A stretch of 64,000 nt of DNA from Platerodrilus igneus (GCA_036346225.1 JARFIW010000831.1:186001-250000), one strand, 5' to 3'. Counted from the first letter of the stretch, positions 30,940 to 43,699 are shown. Translations and numbers: made by a program. The notes: a model not told the origin generated them from the letters alone.

Positions 30940-31960
30940 ATGACGAACAAAAATAACTGTACTTAAACATGGTGATTATTATAAGCAACTACAGGTTCTG
31001 CTTGTGCAATATTTTCGAATAATGTTAATTGAGTAAAAGCATTTACTGGAAAACTATTAATTCGGCAAATGTCTAAGTGTTGGAGGATCTTGGAAGCCAC
31101 AGGCTGCTAAACTCCCTTCACATACCACTGAATCTCTCTGAAATAGGGCATATAATTAGAAAACAATACAAGGGGAATATAAATAAATGGAGGTACGTGT
31201 CCAACCAGTGTTTTTAGACGGGAAACCTAATGACGAAAAAATAAGCGCAGATAAATTTTATGATTATTATAAACAACTACAGATGTTGGTTGTAAAATAT
31301 TTGCAACTAGTGTTGACTGTGCGATAAGATATATTGGAAAAATATTAAATTGGCAAATGTTCAAGTCCTGAGGGAACTTGGCAGCCACATGCTGCTTATC
31401 CCCCTTCACAACCACTGAATGTCGGAGAAATAGAGTATATAATTGTAAAACAATAAAATGGGACCGAATTGCATCTAACAAGAAAGACAACAAACATAGG
31501 AAAAGAAGAAAATTGCTGAAAGCATATGTGTGGAGCACAGCACAGTATGCCGACGAAATACGGACAGTAGGAAAAGCAGACAGAAACACGGTAGCAGACT
31601 TTTCGAATGTTGTGCTTCAGATGTATGAGGATAATAGAATGGACAGACAAAGTTAATAATAAACAGGTTATAGAAATAGTAGGGGAATAAAGATATCTGT
31701 GGAAAAAATAGGAGAAACAGAAGGGCAGAATACGTTCTAAGGTATTTGTGGGGAATAGTATGGGATATATATTATAAGCAGAGACAGGAAAAAGGAGGTA
31801 GATGTAGACCTAGATCAGATAGTGATAGATGCAGACTGCAAATTTCAGGGAAATGTGTAGGCCAGTTCGGAATAGGAAACAATGAGGGTACGCGTCTAAC
31901 CAGTTCCAGGACTGAAGACCTAATGATGATGATGATTTATACATCATACAATTGTTTTAA
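30940..31960 (+). mobile_element. Duplicated LINE 3' region
   Basis: A block containing ATTATTATAA(G/A)CAACTACAG, GGCAAATGT(C/T)(C/T)AAGT and CCCTTCACA occurs at about 30,960-31,165 and again at 31,255-31,455. It is followed by a second copy of the LINE C-terminal coding end (31,480-31,910, with the GRCRPRSDS block). The second copy also ends at the 3' TAATGATGATGATGA tail. This is either a second, truncated insertion in the same orientation or a local tandem duplication. Confidence 0.68.
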
Positions 31961-34900
31961 AGATGTGATAATATCTCAATTTTACTATTGTTTTGTTTGG
32001 AACTTGGACAAAAAGTGTAAGTATATATAATTAACAAGACTTTCAGCACACATACTTCTATCATGATCAAATGCTTGGAAATGTGTCAATAATTTGTCTA
32101 TCCTACTGTTTGAAAATTTTGTGGAACACCCTAAAAGCACAAAACAATACTTACAACAATACGAATCGTAATCAAAAGTTAGGTTAACCATAAGAAAATT
32201 TTAGGTTGATTTGAAAGCCACTTATTTGGAGCATGCGCAAAGAAAAACAAATAAGCGGGAAACGCTAGCCTTCGCATCTGTAAGAGGTGAATAATCTATA
32301 GCCTTGCTCAGCTAATGATTGGATTTTGTTTTGTTAAGGTTTTCAGGTATTGAGATGGATTTTGCTCCACCCGGACCGTCAAAATGTACCTACGGCGACC
32401 AATAGTATTGAGGGAGTATTTATTAATAATAGATTCGCACTGACTGCATAAAATTTTTCTCCTATACATTCCTTTTTAGGATTGCTTTCCGTTTGGGGTA
32501 TATTTTGTTAGTGAAATTTATGTGGTAAAATCGGGTAAGATCAAATTACTTTGCTTTCATGTAAAGAATAAGACGACGACCGCCTTTATTGTTATAAGTT
32601 AGATGCACTTTTTTACATATTGTTTTCAGCTCCAGCTGAAATACATTTCAGCTGGTAGAAGCTTTAATTGTTGTATCCACTATTATATTAACGTTTTTTC
32701 CTTTTAAAGAGATGTGAACACTGAGTAAGTTTGTGTAGCTTGTTTCTTATAGAGTATATAAATACTATAGTAATTAAAGGACCGACAACGGTCCACTATA
32801 TATTTGCTTCATTTTTGTTCTATGTTTAAAAAAAAGTAATTTTATTTTAGCGGAGATTTTGTTATGCTATGTAAATCCTCCGGGATATTTTGGTTGAATG
32901 GTTTTTCTCCACGGGCTGATTTTCTTTATATACATTTTGTTTTTTTGAAGTTTTGTAAATATTCTCTTTTGATGATTGCTTTTTTTCTGTGTGACCCACC
33001 CAACTCTACAACATTTTTAGCTAGCACGGCATTATTTCTTTCGATCCCCTTGTTTTTGCTGCGGTACTCGGTGCGGGCTTACTGTTCCTTTGGTTGCTGT
33101 GTTTTACTTTACTCTTGTTCGCACGGATTACCGTAGCAAATTTAACCGCATTTGTAATTCAGAAGCACCACTACATTCTATAAATTTACTTAACTAAGTT
33201 CTTGGATTTTAAATAGTGAATAATATAATATTGCAAAACTACCTCTTTTTCCTTACGTTAAGCGTGTAACGTCTTTTAATTTTTTCTGTATCCGAAGATC
33301 ATGAAAAAGATTTCCAATAAAATGTATTACTTAAAACTAGAACATATGTTCTTAATAGATACAGAGTTTTAAATCTTGAAATTGGGTTTTGTTGAATTTT
33401 CTATTCTGTGACAGCCATCCTTTGTAGTCTGATCCATCTATACGTTATTTAAATAAATTATATTTGAAGTAATGTTGGCAAATTTCAAATTAATAGTATA
33501 TCACGACGCCTTTCAAATATCAAAGTATCCCACTAGCTAAAAACAATAAAACAAGTTCCTGTTTTATTGAAGAAACAGCAATTATAGAAAAATCCAGCAT
33601 TCTCTACACAAAAATAGGAACATAAATCATTCGTTCAGACAAGGGCTACAATTATTTAGCAGATTTCATATTTGGGGAACAATGCGGTGTATCGCATTAG
33701 ACAGTAGACGATAGATGAGCAGAGTGATTTAATATCTACAAACAAAGCAAGGTGCTTGAAATCAAATGACCACACCCCAAATCTTGAATTTAAAATACTA
33801 GCATAGTGTGGCTATTGCATGAGGGTTAATGCATTTTCGAGGGATTATACCTGCGTAATACTTTAAAAACTATTTTATGCCATGGGCAATTTCAACCTGA
33901 AGTTACTTCAAATTCTAAAACGTTCTTTTCAGCATTATGCTTGCCCTATGGGATATTGTATTTTCGGTATATTAAAACTGTATATACCATATTACGCAAG
34001 CATTTATTGTCACAATTGCATAAACTTCAACGTTGAAGATAAATTGTTAGCTTTTCTACTTTGCTTTAATAATAAGTTAACAAAGGAAAGCAAATTGGCT
34101 TCTTCAAACTCTGCAGTGTAAGAAGTTTACGAACACAGCACGAAAGCAAAGCTGCAAATGACAGTAATTTATGAGCTGCATTGTTCTAATTTCGAATTTA
34201 ATGGCTGCAGTATTAAGGGTTTGACTTTGAACGTTGCTTGTTGCAGGTAGCTTACTGAAGAATGGGTGCATTGCAGCACGTACCTGTAGCGTGTCATGAT
34301 TAGTTTGAAATAGGTCGCATTATCATAATATCTTTTACCTATCCAATAAATAGGCAGGTAAAAAGGTTTTGTTGACAAGAACTAACTTTGAGCAACGTCG
34401 TCCTGTAAAGCTATAATTAAAAGATTCTTAAAGACCGGCTAAACAAAGAATTACTTTACTTTCTTGATAACTGTTTAAAAATTCTTGGTATATCAAATAG
34501 TGGATCGCCTTGTTTAATAACTTAGCAGTTAAATTCGATAAAACAAATTTTCTCAAGAAAAAATCTAAATATAAAACGATACTGGTAGTACAAATTCTCT
34601 CAATGACAAGGAGCCTAAGTCGGCACAAATTTTAAAATCAATTGTATTTTATTATACCTACGAAACGTCACACGCTGTGCGTGTATAGTCTAGCTCCATA
34701 GTTCGCTAATTTAATTTTACATATTTTTAATGCTTTTCGGTATAACTTAATTTTAAATATTACCTTGAGAATCTATTTTATGTACAATTATTGTTTACCA
34801 AATTATTGCAGACGATGCATAAACATAACTACCAGTAAATTGAGCGCTACATTATTGATTTAGATTTGCCTTGAAGGGGCGAGAACCCCGTAATGCTTCG

Positions 34901-35700
34901 GCTAACTACAGTGGTGCGAGAGTAGGTTCTTTTGAAAAAAAATAATGAAAAAAGTAGTAAAATTCGAACTAAAAATAATACAGTGCCTTAACTACAAACA
35001 AATTACGTTACAATATTTGCATACCATGAAAGGTTTCTTCTCCCGTCATACTTAAGGGATGCCAAACCGTCTTGTCTTAGCAATTCCTTCGATATTTCCG
35101 CTATTCGGAAGGCGGTTATTTCGCATGTAGCTCGTTTGCTTCTTGGTTTCCAAAATTTATCACGTTGTCCCTTACCCTTTCATACAATCCCGTAAAATCC
35201 TCAAATCCCGATCAAATTAAATAAAATTGTAATATAAAATGTCTCTTCCAAATACTACTCCATCACTGGGGTGACTGGATATTTATTTGCAATGATCTAA
35301 TTTTTCTCTAGTTCATAATGAAATGCAAATAAATTCAACTTATACTTAGCCTCTGTTGAAATTATATACAAATATACTTTCCTTAAAAAACTAATTTCTT
35401 AACATCAAACTGGTCAGATTTACTAAAAGAAATCCTAAAAGAACATTAATCCATAGCTAAACCAACCATGTCGATGTTCTCGTTTTTGAAATTGATCTAT
35501 ACGACATTTTAAATTTAAATTTATGGAAATTCTCGCTATAACAATACATTGAAAAACATCGCAATACCAACTTTTCCATTAACCATTCTAATGCCCATTA
35601 GAAATACTAAATTTTTACTCTTTTACCAACAATAATTTCACTAATAATGCTGGCTTTTAAAGTCAATATACACTAATATTTCATACAACAGAATAATTAC
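31961..35700. other. AT-rich stretch, no supported gene
   Basis: ORFs up to 90 codons (for example 32,864-33,136) are hydrophobic or AT-biased with no motif. The block at 32,400-32,860 includes ATTTCAGCT repeats but no recognised element. I see nothing else here. Confidence 0.4.
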
Positions 35701-35708
35701 CTTCGTGG

Positions 35709-35892
35709 TTTACATTCAAAATTTCAAAATTTCAAAATTTCAAAATTTCAAAATTTCAAAATTTCAAAATTTCAAAATTTCAAAATTTCAAAATTTCAAA
35801 ATTTCAAAATTTCAAAATTTCAAAATTTCAAAATTTCAAAATTTCAAAATTTCAAAATTTCAAAATTTCAATATTTCAAAATTTCAAAATTC
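35709..35892. repeat. 8-bp minisatellite (CAAAATTT)n
   Basis: About 22-23 near-perfect tandem copies of CAAAATTT, with one unit altered to CAATATTT near 35,868. The plus strand happens to be open, encoding repeated KFQNFKIS, but this is a consequence of the repeat. It is not a gene. Confidence 0.97.
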
Positions 35893-36640
35893 GGGTGTAC
35901 ATAATTAAAAAGTATAAACATAAAAGCTCAAATACTACTCATTGCTTTAATTCCCAAATATATCTTTAAATTTGAAGATATCCAGACACCATCGGTAATT
36001 CCATTATCCTATCTCCAAACAAAAGCTTCCTTTCATTCAACATGCCACAAAATTCAAATTATTGAAGAAAAGAACTCTCTAGGTCTCTACCCCTTTTTAA
36101 CCGGTCGTCCGGATGTTAATTACACACACATGTGAATTGAAATATAACTTGCCCACTACGGAGAATCCAGTCACATTTTAGAGCGCTGTTTCGTCCACTA
36201 ATTCTTCATCTGTCCTCATACTAACCCCAACAACTAAGCTTTCCCGCCTTACTATTTGTTTATATGACTACATTTCGAACAATTTAATTACCTGCTCGCA
36301 AATAGTTTATTAATTTTTTCTGTCAGGTTTCAACTCCTGTCATTACTCCCACTATAAAAATTTGTTCCGCCAATGTATCATTTATCTATACTGAATAAAG
36401 GTTAATATCTCTTTAATTACAGAAAAGTCGAGAGTCTGTGTAATTGTCTTGAACAACCATGTTTTAGATATGATTATGCATTTCTCACGTATTTAACATT
36501 CTTCTATAGAGCGATCTAAAGATCGCACACATAAAAATAATTCTGTCTGTAAGTTTAATTATGTTTTAATTAGTTCCATCGGCCACTGCTAAATAGTAAC
36601 AAAGGTATCTGCAGCAACAATCGCAAATGCTATAGAGAAT
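35893..36640. other. AT-rich spacer, no gene seen
   Basis: No ORF or repeat of note. Confidence 0.4.
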
Positions 36641-36659
36641 AGTTTTGCTTTTATGACGT

Positions 36660-37230
36660 ATCAGTATTGTAGAGTTCTTTACTTGGTAAAGACGTCATGT
36701 TCCCAAGAGCAGCGATTTTTTATTATTGAACAGTATGTTTCAAGTCGTTCGTATGTGCGTGTTGTAGACCAATTTATTGAGAAATATCCAGAAACAGCAG
36801 TGAGTAATAAGTCAACAATAACGAGATTAATCGCCCGTTTCCGTGAATTCGAATCAGTTACAGACAAAGAGGGAACCGCCATTTCGACTGATGCTAAACT
36901 GGTTGATGTTAGGAATGTAGCGATGCGTTCGCCTTGAAAAAGTTTGAGAAGGCTATCGACACACTCAGATTTTGTATGGTAGTGGTCAAAAAGCGATGAT
37001 AAAGTTAAAATATCAGAAATTAAAAGAACCGGATAAAGAAAACCGCCTAGTGTACTGTAGACGGTTTCAGTCATTCGTCGACGACCATGGAATTCTATAG
37101 TTTGATGAGTACTGATAAGAGGTGGTTTCACCTCTATGGTTACGTCAATAGTCAAAACACGAAAATTTGGTCAACCGAAAATCCTCACGTCTTCCACGAA
37201 CACCCCTGGCTCTACTTGTAGACTTATGTG
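36660..37230 (+). pseudogene. Mariner-superfamily transposase fragment (plus strand)
   Basis: The N-terminal helix-turn-helix region is preserved: CSQEQRFFIIEQYV ... STITRLIARFREFESVTDKEG, of the insect DUF4817-like type. After frame changes, the plus strand near 37,145-37,215 encodes a piece like WSTENPHVFHEHPW, which in this family follows the first catalytic Asp. The intervening catalytic region and the C-terminus are missing or scrambled. Dead. Confidence 0.62.
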
Positions 37231-37395
37231 GACTGAGAACAAAACTTCTTTCAATCCGTCTGACATCATCCACTGACACACGCAGTCGGTCTGTGCTTTT
37301 TCCTTTACACACACTTCCAGTCTGTCGAAATTGCTTAAACCAACAGCTAATGCTTCTTCTAATTGGTGGTTCAGTACCGAATTTGGAACGATCAT
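37145..37395 (-). pseudogene. Mariner-superfamily transposase fragment (minus strand)
   Basis: Minus-strand HTH region RRSISCWFKQFRQTGSV, then a linker and RIERSFVLSPHKSTSRA. It is of the same family as the plus-strand fragment, but opposite in orientation and adjacent. The upstream 30 bases of this ORF are Penelope-like sequence read backwards, so the real junction is near 37,395. Confidence 0.6.
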
Positions 37396-38530
37396 CGATC
37401 ATGAAATTACTTGATATATGCGTCAATTACACCATATTTTCAAATAAATGACCAATTCTACAAACACGGCTTTGGAATGGCGATGGGAAGTCGACTATCG
37501 CCAATCTTTAGTAATATATTTATGGAGAAATTCGAAAACGATGTAATATTCATACAAGAATTGAAATCACTAATCTAGTGCAGATACGTAGATGATGTCT
37601 ATACTATTTGGCCTCATAATACAGAACTAATTAAAAACTTTGTAGATTCAATTAACAAAATAGAACGAACTATTAAATTTACATATGAATTAGAGAGAAC
37701 TTCCAGTTTTAGATCTTCTAGTTAGCAAAAACTATACAACAATTAATACGCCGGTGTACAGAAAACCAACGTACACAAACAGATACTTAAACTTCGATTC
37801 AAACCACCCACACTGTTTCAAACGAGGAATTATCAAAACCATGTATGATATAGCAAGATTAATATCATCAAACGAAAAAATTTTAATAAAAGATAAAGGC
37901 CTAAGCAAATGTACACTAATAAAAAACAAGTATCCTAAAAGAATAATAAAGAAAAGAACGAATAAAGCCTCAAAAAATAAAAAAGAAGAAAACAGAAACA
38001 ACGATACGCATCAAAAAATGCTCTCGGTACTATACATAACAGGATTCTCCGTAAAAATCCAAACAATAGGAAACAAATTCAAAATCAAAACAGTATTTAG
38101 AACCAGCAATACACTAAGAACACAATTAACAAACACGAAACCCAAAAACGCAATACAAAGTTCAAAATCTGCATCTACAAAATATCGTGCGAATGTGACA
38201 AGTTTTAAATAGGGAAAAATTACAGACCATTTATAGGCTGACTAGAAGAACATAAATCATATATAAAAGATAGAGAATTTGAAAAATCTATGATTTGCTA
38301 ACATGCATGGGACTCGAGCCATAAAATAAAATGATAGGACGCAAATTGACAAATAAAAAAACCCACCAAAAACGCAAAATCAAAGAAGCCGCTTATATAA
38401 CCCTACATAAAAATAACTGCGTAACAAACGAATCCGTGATTTTCAGCAAACAATGCATTTCATTACTAAAAGTAGTAACAAAAAAAATAAAAAATGAAAA
38501 TCAAATGCCCCCTATATCTAGGTAGCATTG
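37396..38530 (+). pseudogene. Penelope-like element copy 1: RT core to GIY-YIG region, 5'-truncated
   Basis: Reverse transcriptase of the Penelope-like type. Visible blocks: FYKHGFGMAMGSRLSPI, the catalytic RYVDDVYTIW (preceded by one stop), INKIERTIKFTYE, and VYRKPTYTNRYLNFDS. A Lys-rich linker follows (37,754-38,212). The GIY-YIG endonuclease is only partly recognisable (CECD..., then EHKSYIKDREFEKS...). Several stops and frameshifts. The 5' half is missing; the sequence begins abruptly at TCGATCATGAAATT next to transposase debris. Confidence 0.85.
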
Positions 38531-38645
38531 CACGTTTTTCCTGGGTTTTCCTAGCGATATTAACATGAAATAGTGCCAACATACCTGATTTCTATTTATA
38601 GAGACAATAAATAATTACATAACAATAAACATATTAACAGCTACC

Positions 38646-38790
38646 GTAAAACAGCATTGGTATCTGACAAATGTAAAGCCGCTATAGGGTCGCCTCAGAT
38701 CCATATATAATCTTCGTTGAACAACATTGGTATCTGACAAGCGTAAACCGCCATAGGGTCGCCTCAGAACCATGTTAAAATCTACCAAAG
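38646..38790 (+). repeat. Penelope 3' tandem 70-bp repeats (2 copies), hammerhead-like core
   Basis: The block ATTGGTATCTGACAA starts at 38,656 and 38,726, exactly 70 bp apart. Each unit continues to CCGC(C/T)ATAGGGTCGCC and TCAGA(T/A)CC. It is the same family as the four units at 56,196-56,470. See the finding on possible ribozymes. Confidence 0.9.
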
Positions 38791-38800
38791 AGGTTCTATA

Positions 38801-39365
38801 GCAAAAATCGTCGCTGCGTGTTTCGCACAGATTAATAAGACTTTGTGTAAATCATCGCGAGAAATAGGACCCACCAACTTCTCAAGAGGGTAACGGCAAG
38901 TATAAATAAAGCGATTTATACACAGCACTGCTTATTGTAAGCGAGCTAAAGAAAAAAAAATGCCTCTGAATTAACAAAAGTCGAACTGCTCTAAATCAAC
39001 AAGTAATGTAGTCATTGATTTTAGTACAAAGGAACAAAAGAAGTTTAGAGATCGTCGTCGTCAAATTTTAAATTAGAAGCACTATTCCACCACAGATCAT
39101 AACCGAATAAGCGATAGCTGACGCGAAACAGAGTCCGCAGGATTAAGTACACTCGGAATATGGCTCCATTGAGCAAATGTGATAGATTCTAGGATTTGAT
39201 TTACTCGATTTGCTACAAATGTTTTTAGAAAATGGGAAGACGTCTGTATCTATGTGAGTACGACGTGAGAATCTGAGTAAAGCCTTGTTTTACAAATGTG
39301 GTAAGAAAACGTATTGGAACTGATAAAATAAATTAATTTGTCTAATTTGTCTAAAACAAGAGAGC
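38801..39365. other. No gene seen
   Basis: Mixed sequence between the Penelope and BEL/Pao remnants. No recognisable ORF. Confidence 0.4.
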
Positions 39366-39369
39366 TCAA

Positions 39370-39595
39370 TTTCATTTACGGAAATGGTTTAATAGTTCTA
39401 GGTAGTTATTACAGGATTTTGAAAAGTCTGCGCTAGAGACTCTAATCCCATTCTCTGATTCAGTTTGTGGTGTAGAAAGATTAGGCTTAGTTTGGAACCC
39501 TGGAATAGACGCATTTACCTACAACGTAGTTTCTTTTAATGGTGTCTTTAAAAAACCGTTTGTGTTTTATTATATGGTCCCATTTGTAGAATAGT
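39370..39595 (+). pseudogene. BEL/Pao pol fragment, inverted duplicate
   Basis: Encodes EKSALETLIPFSDSVCGVER then LGLVWNPGIDAFTY and VFKKPFVFYYMV, typical of BEL/Pao pol between RT and RNase H (the LGLxWNP box). It is an almost perfect reverse complement of 39,935-40,145, about 340 bp away. Confidence 0.75.
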
Positions 39596-39829
39596 AAGAT
39601 ACTTTAATGAAGCAACCTTGCTTTTGGCTTGTAAAAGATAGCAATTTACCGAACCCCGATAACTCACATGTAGGTTCATGCGAGCACAATATCTCCTCTT
39701 GCTAGCATCATAAAATCCCAAAAAAAGCAAATTTCGTTGAATTAAGATAAAATTCCAAACATTTTTAATTGAGGTAACATTGTAATTTGGTTACAGAAAC
39801 ATTACCATTTACAACACCATTTGTGGTCA

Positions 39830-41280
39830 AAGGTATCGACCCAATCTAGACTTTGAAGCCACAATCGTTGTAATATGTTTTACTACAAAAATTACTGAAG
39901 TCAACCACCCCAAAGGGTCTAATTTGCGGACCATATAATAAAACCCAAACGGTTTTTTAAAGACACCCTTAAAAGAAACTACGTTGTAGGTAAACGCGTC
40001 GATTCCAGGGTTCCAAACTAAGCCTAATCTTTCTACACCACAAACTGAATCAGAGAATGGGATTAGAGTCTCTAGCGCAGACTTTTCAAAATCCTGTAAT
40101 AATTACCTAGAATTATTAAACCATTTCCGTAAATGAAATTGACCTAGAGAAAGAAACTTTGCTAGTTTGCGCTGGAATGTTTTGATTCCGCAAAGCTTCC
40201 ACCGCCACAAATCACGCCATCCATATAGGTATGATACAGAATTTCTTTCAGAGGCCATAGGATTAGATTCGCCTTCGTCAATAACCAATTGGCGAAGAAC
40301 TTAAGCTAGGAAAGCGGAAAGCGCTAAGCCATTTGTAATTGTTTAAAGTTTATACTCAAAAGTGTTATTCTGTAAAGTAGGTTGTCAAAATATATGCCGA
40401 AATTCACAATCTTGTTGGCGAAGTAAGATCTACCTCTTCGCCATGCAAATGTCCGCACAACCAGCAATATTGTGAACTCTAAACGCATTAATCATTTCTG
40501 TTAAATTTCGTTGCAATTTAGAACCAGCATACAATCTGTCGTTAAGGGAAAGGCCTAACAAATCCATACTACATTTGATTTTTTTCCAATGCTCCATCCG
40601 AAGGTACTACAGTAGCTAGGAAGCGCAGTTTTAACCTGGAAATTTTTTTTTTGCCGAACCCTTGCTGTTTCAAGTAAGGTAGGGATATTTAACGGGCGTG
40701 ACACCTCACATGAAATCTACATTTTACCTCTCATCCGAACGAGAGCGTATTTTTGTGAAAAATGCTCTCCTAACAATTTTCAAGCGGGCCGTGTCAGAAT
40801 TTGAACCCGGGACCTTGGGCATAGTCATCACACCCATACCAACTACGCCACAAAGCCGCCTTAAGGAATCAATAGCAGATCCATTAAAAACTACGCGTAA
40901 TTTGGTTGTACTACTGGTTATTTTTGAAACTGCGTGATATGGTGGAACATCATCAGGTGGATTTTCAGTTATGACCACCATATGACCAAGATCAAGATAC
41001 TCCAGTAAAAACGGATTATAAGCAATTTGAGTATCAGGAGAAGATGCAAGACGCTTTTCTAAATTTAAATAACATATTTATGCGACATGTCTAATGTTAT
41101 CGAGCGGCGTAATAATCTTGTTGAAAGGAAGGGCAACCGTATAACGATTAAAGGCGATGTTACGTAAGTGAGCTTCTAGAAACGTTTGGAACTGTAGAAC
41201 AAATATGATGTTCAATTCACCTGTTTTAAAAAGGATAAGTAGTGCAGTGGATATACACTCTGATTGCATTAAACACATTC
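39830..41280 (-). pseudogene. BEL/Pao pol: reverse transcriptase part, split by a SINE
   Basis: Read on the minus strand, the order is YLDLGHMVVI...PYHAVSKITSSTTKLRVVFNGSA (RT fingers), then after the SINE GLSLNDRLYAGSKLQRNL and ADICMAKR. Next come FHLRKWFNNSR, the LGLVWNP box and a DPLGWLTSVIFVVK block. This is the canonical BEL/Pao RT order. Multiple stops; the catalytic YVDD is not recognisable. Confidence 0.8.
40570..40862 (-). mobile_element. tRNA-derived SINE, copy 1
   Basis: The minus strand starts at the 40,862 end with a tRNA-like head (GTGGCGTAGTTGG A-box-like; GGTTCAAATTC B-box). The family-specific body follows (CCTCTCATCCGAACGAG on the plus strand; CGAACCCTTGC). It interrupts the BEL/Pao RT between the GSA and GLSLND blocks. 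The target duplication is too diverged to define. Confidence 0.85.
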
Positions 41281-41619
41281 TAGATACTTCTTTTCAAATT
41301 GATTATTAATCTAGTTTCAATTTAGTTTAAATTGAATCGCAAATGATTTAGTCATAATGGTGTAGTTATTCTTGATTTTTATAAACGTTATCCTTATTTA
41401 ATAATTACCTAATTGGTAATTAGTGGTTATATGGAAATTATGTTTATTTTTGACTTTTGTATAGTTTTACACATCCAAAAATGATGTAAAAAATTGCTAT
41501 AATTTGTTGTATTTATATCTTAATTCTGTGTTTGTCCTATAATTGGCTACTGCTGTTGGACAATAAAAATAAAGAATTATGTACTTCTGTTTTATTATCT
41601 AATTTTTTTTTGTTATCGA

Positions 41620-43060
41620 ATCTTATCAGAATTTGATTGACATCACTGAAGTTTTTGCGTGGTTACTCCAATCTTGCTCTCACCTGTATACGTTCTCTTG
41701 ATTTTCATTGGAAAACGTTCGTGGGAAACCGTGTTACTCACATTCAAGAAATTATCGCACTTAACCAATGGTTTAATGTCAATTCTTCAAACAATCCGGC
41801 AGCTGCTGGCTCTAGAGGATTATTGCTGAGCGCGGTGCTTTCGTGTTCGTTATGGTGAGGGGAGACTGATTGGCTCCGGCACATTAGTGAATTATGGCCG
41901 CCTCAAGTAGCCGTTTTTGCCTCTGCAGCGGCGGTAACTTCAGAAAAGAAAATATTAGCTTTTGTTGCCCAAACAGAGCCTAATATAGTCGATTTTGTAC
42001 TAGCTTGCTTATATATTTTTTATAAAGATCAAATAATTTTAAGTTATGTTTACCAATTCTTCAAACCCAAAGCACGACGTTCTATCGGACCATTAACAGA
42101 TCCTGAGTTACACAATGTCCTAATGATAATTGTTAGGCTGCCACATTCTCTAAATAAATCAACGCATTCAAGCCCAAGGTTAAATTGCCAAAGACCTTCC
42201 GGAAGCTATCTCCATTTATTGATTCGCAAAATATTTTAAATGTAGGAAAACGCTTGAAACATTCATCGCTTCCATATCCAGAAAAATTCCCGGCCTTGTT
42301 GCAGGGCATGCATAGGTTAACCGAACTCATTGTTTGTTTTACGCATGAAAATATTTTCATTGTAGCGTCAATACAACAACTGATCTCTTTCAACAGAATT
42401 TTTGGATTGTTTCTACCAAGGCCTTAATCCGAGGTTACTTATCATCGTGCTATAAATGGTTTTGTTCGAAAAACTACCGGTAGTGTCCCCTATAGGTGAT
42501 TTGCCTGCGGCACTAATCAAACAAATCAAAACTTTCAGTATTATTGTAGTGGATTTTGCTGGTCCTATTTCCATCAGGGCTAGCCGTCTCAAAAAAGCCT
42601 AAACCTTAAGGTCTATATTTGCATTTTTGTCTATTTTGTCACCAAAACAAGTCATATTGAACTCGTTTCAGACCTTTCAAAGTACGCGTTCCTTGCTGTC
42701 GTGCGACATTTTATAGGTCGTTGGGAATGTTTTTCACGAGTTTTTAGCGATTGCGGTATACTAATTCTGTAGTTGTCAAAGAACAATTTACCAGTTACAT
42801 ACATAACGCGGCCGCTTTCGAAAATTTGATATGACCATTTAATTCTCCCGCATCCCTTACTTCGTCGGTTTATGGGAGAGCGAGGTTAAATTGATCGCAA
42901 TATATTTGATCCGAATTATTGGCAACCAAATCCTTAACTTTAACTCCTGGGCATTTTTTAACCAAAAAACCTCTAACTGCAACTCCTGATGAAGGGTTAT
43001 CTTAGGTCACATTACCATTACGAAATAGATGGAAAATTCTCCAAAAACTCCAGCAAGATT
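41620..43060 (+). pseudogene. BEL/Pao pol: RNase H to integrase part, inverted relative to RT part
   Basis: The plus strand encodes FHWKTFVGNRVTHIQEI and NPAAAGSRG (end of RNase H), then FIDSQNILNVGKRLKHSSLP (zinc-binding region start) and LLQGMHRLTELIVC. After stops come a VVDFAGPIS-like start of the integrase core and VYICIFVYFVTKTSHIELVS. These are standard BEL/Pao landmarks. The RT half (39,830-41,280) is on the opposite strand, so the element has been inverted internally. Confidence 0.8.
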
Positions 43061-43109
43061 TTTAGACTCGCTTTAATGACGATTATTTCAAAAAGTTCAA
43101 AACTCTTGT

Positions 43110-43699
43110 CTGCGTTTGATTTTTGGAATCCGTAAATTTGAACATATTTCTCATAAGCTGAAAGTTGTAAATTGGTTAAATATGGAAAAGCGTCGTTTAC
43201 TACATCTAGCTTGTTTTTGTCACAACATTTTATTTAGTAAAACACCGCCATACCTATATAATAAGATAAGATACAGGACGGATGTACATAATATAAATAT
43301 TAGGCGAAAGGGTATGCTGACAATCCCGTCACATAAGACTCAGATATTCAAACGTTCTTTCTCATATACTGCAGTACATATTTATAATTCAATACCTCTG
43401 AACTTTAAAATCATGTTACCCTTACGCTTTAAAATCAAATTAAAAAATTATTTGTTACAACAAGGTTTTAAGTAGATTATTTTTTTCCTATTATTTTTCT
43501 TTTTTGTTTTCATCTCATTGCTAATTAAGACAAACTTTGCCAACCAACTGTACAAAATAACACATATTTATTTATGATTTAGGGTTAAGTGTAAGAACAG
43601 AGGGTTCATTGTAACTCAACTGAACTTCGCCCTTTGCACAAAAATTATATGTACACATAAATGTAAATGTTATTAATTTGTCTATATTGTGCAATAAAG

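Larger units (their letters stand above)
27415..30960 (+). mobile_element. Degenerate APE-type non-LTR retrotransposon
   Basis: The endonuclease region begins LRVGACNVRSM with the NVRS signature, followed by the DFNAVVG block (28,210) and CQIDYILV (28,379). The reverse transcriptase has IPRKKGADRCKNFRTISL, EDQFGFKRNRGTREA and the motif A strand GFVDLEKAFDNVKW. The catalytic (Y/F)ADD motif is absent: the text passes from the post-motif-A region straight to a later EEAMN block near 29,630, so an internal deletion removed it. The 3' part (KKGSRGRPRLDHC, about 30,790) ends in a short UTR. Multiple stops and frameshifts. Interrupted by a solo LTR at 30,123. Confidence 0.83.
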
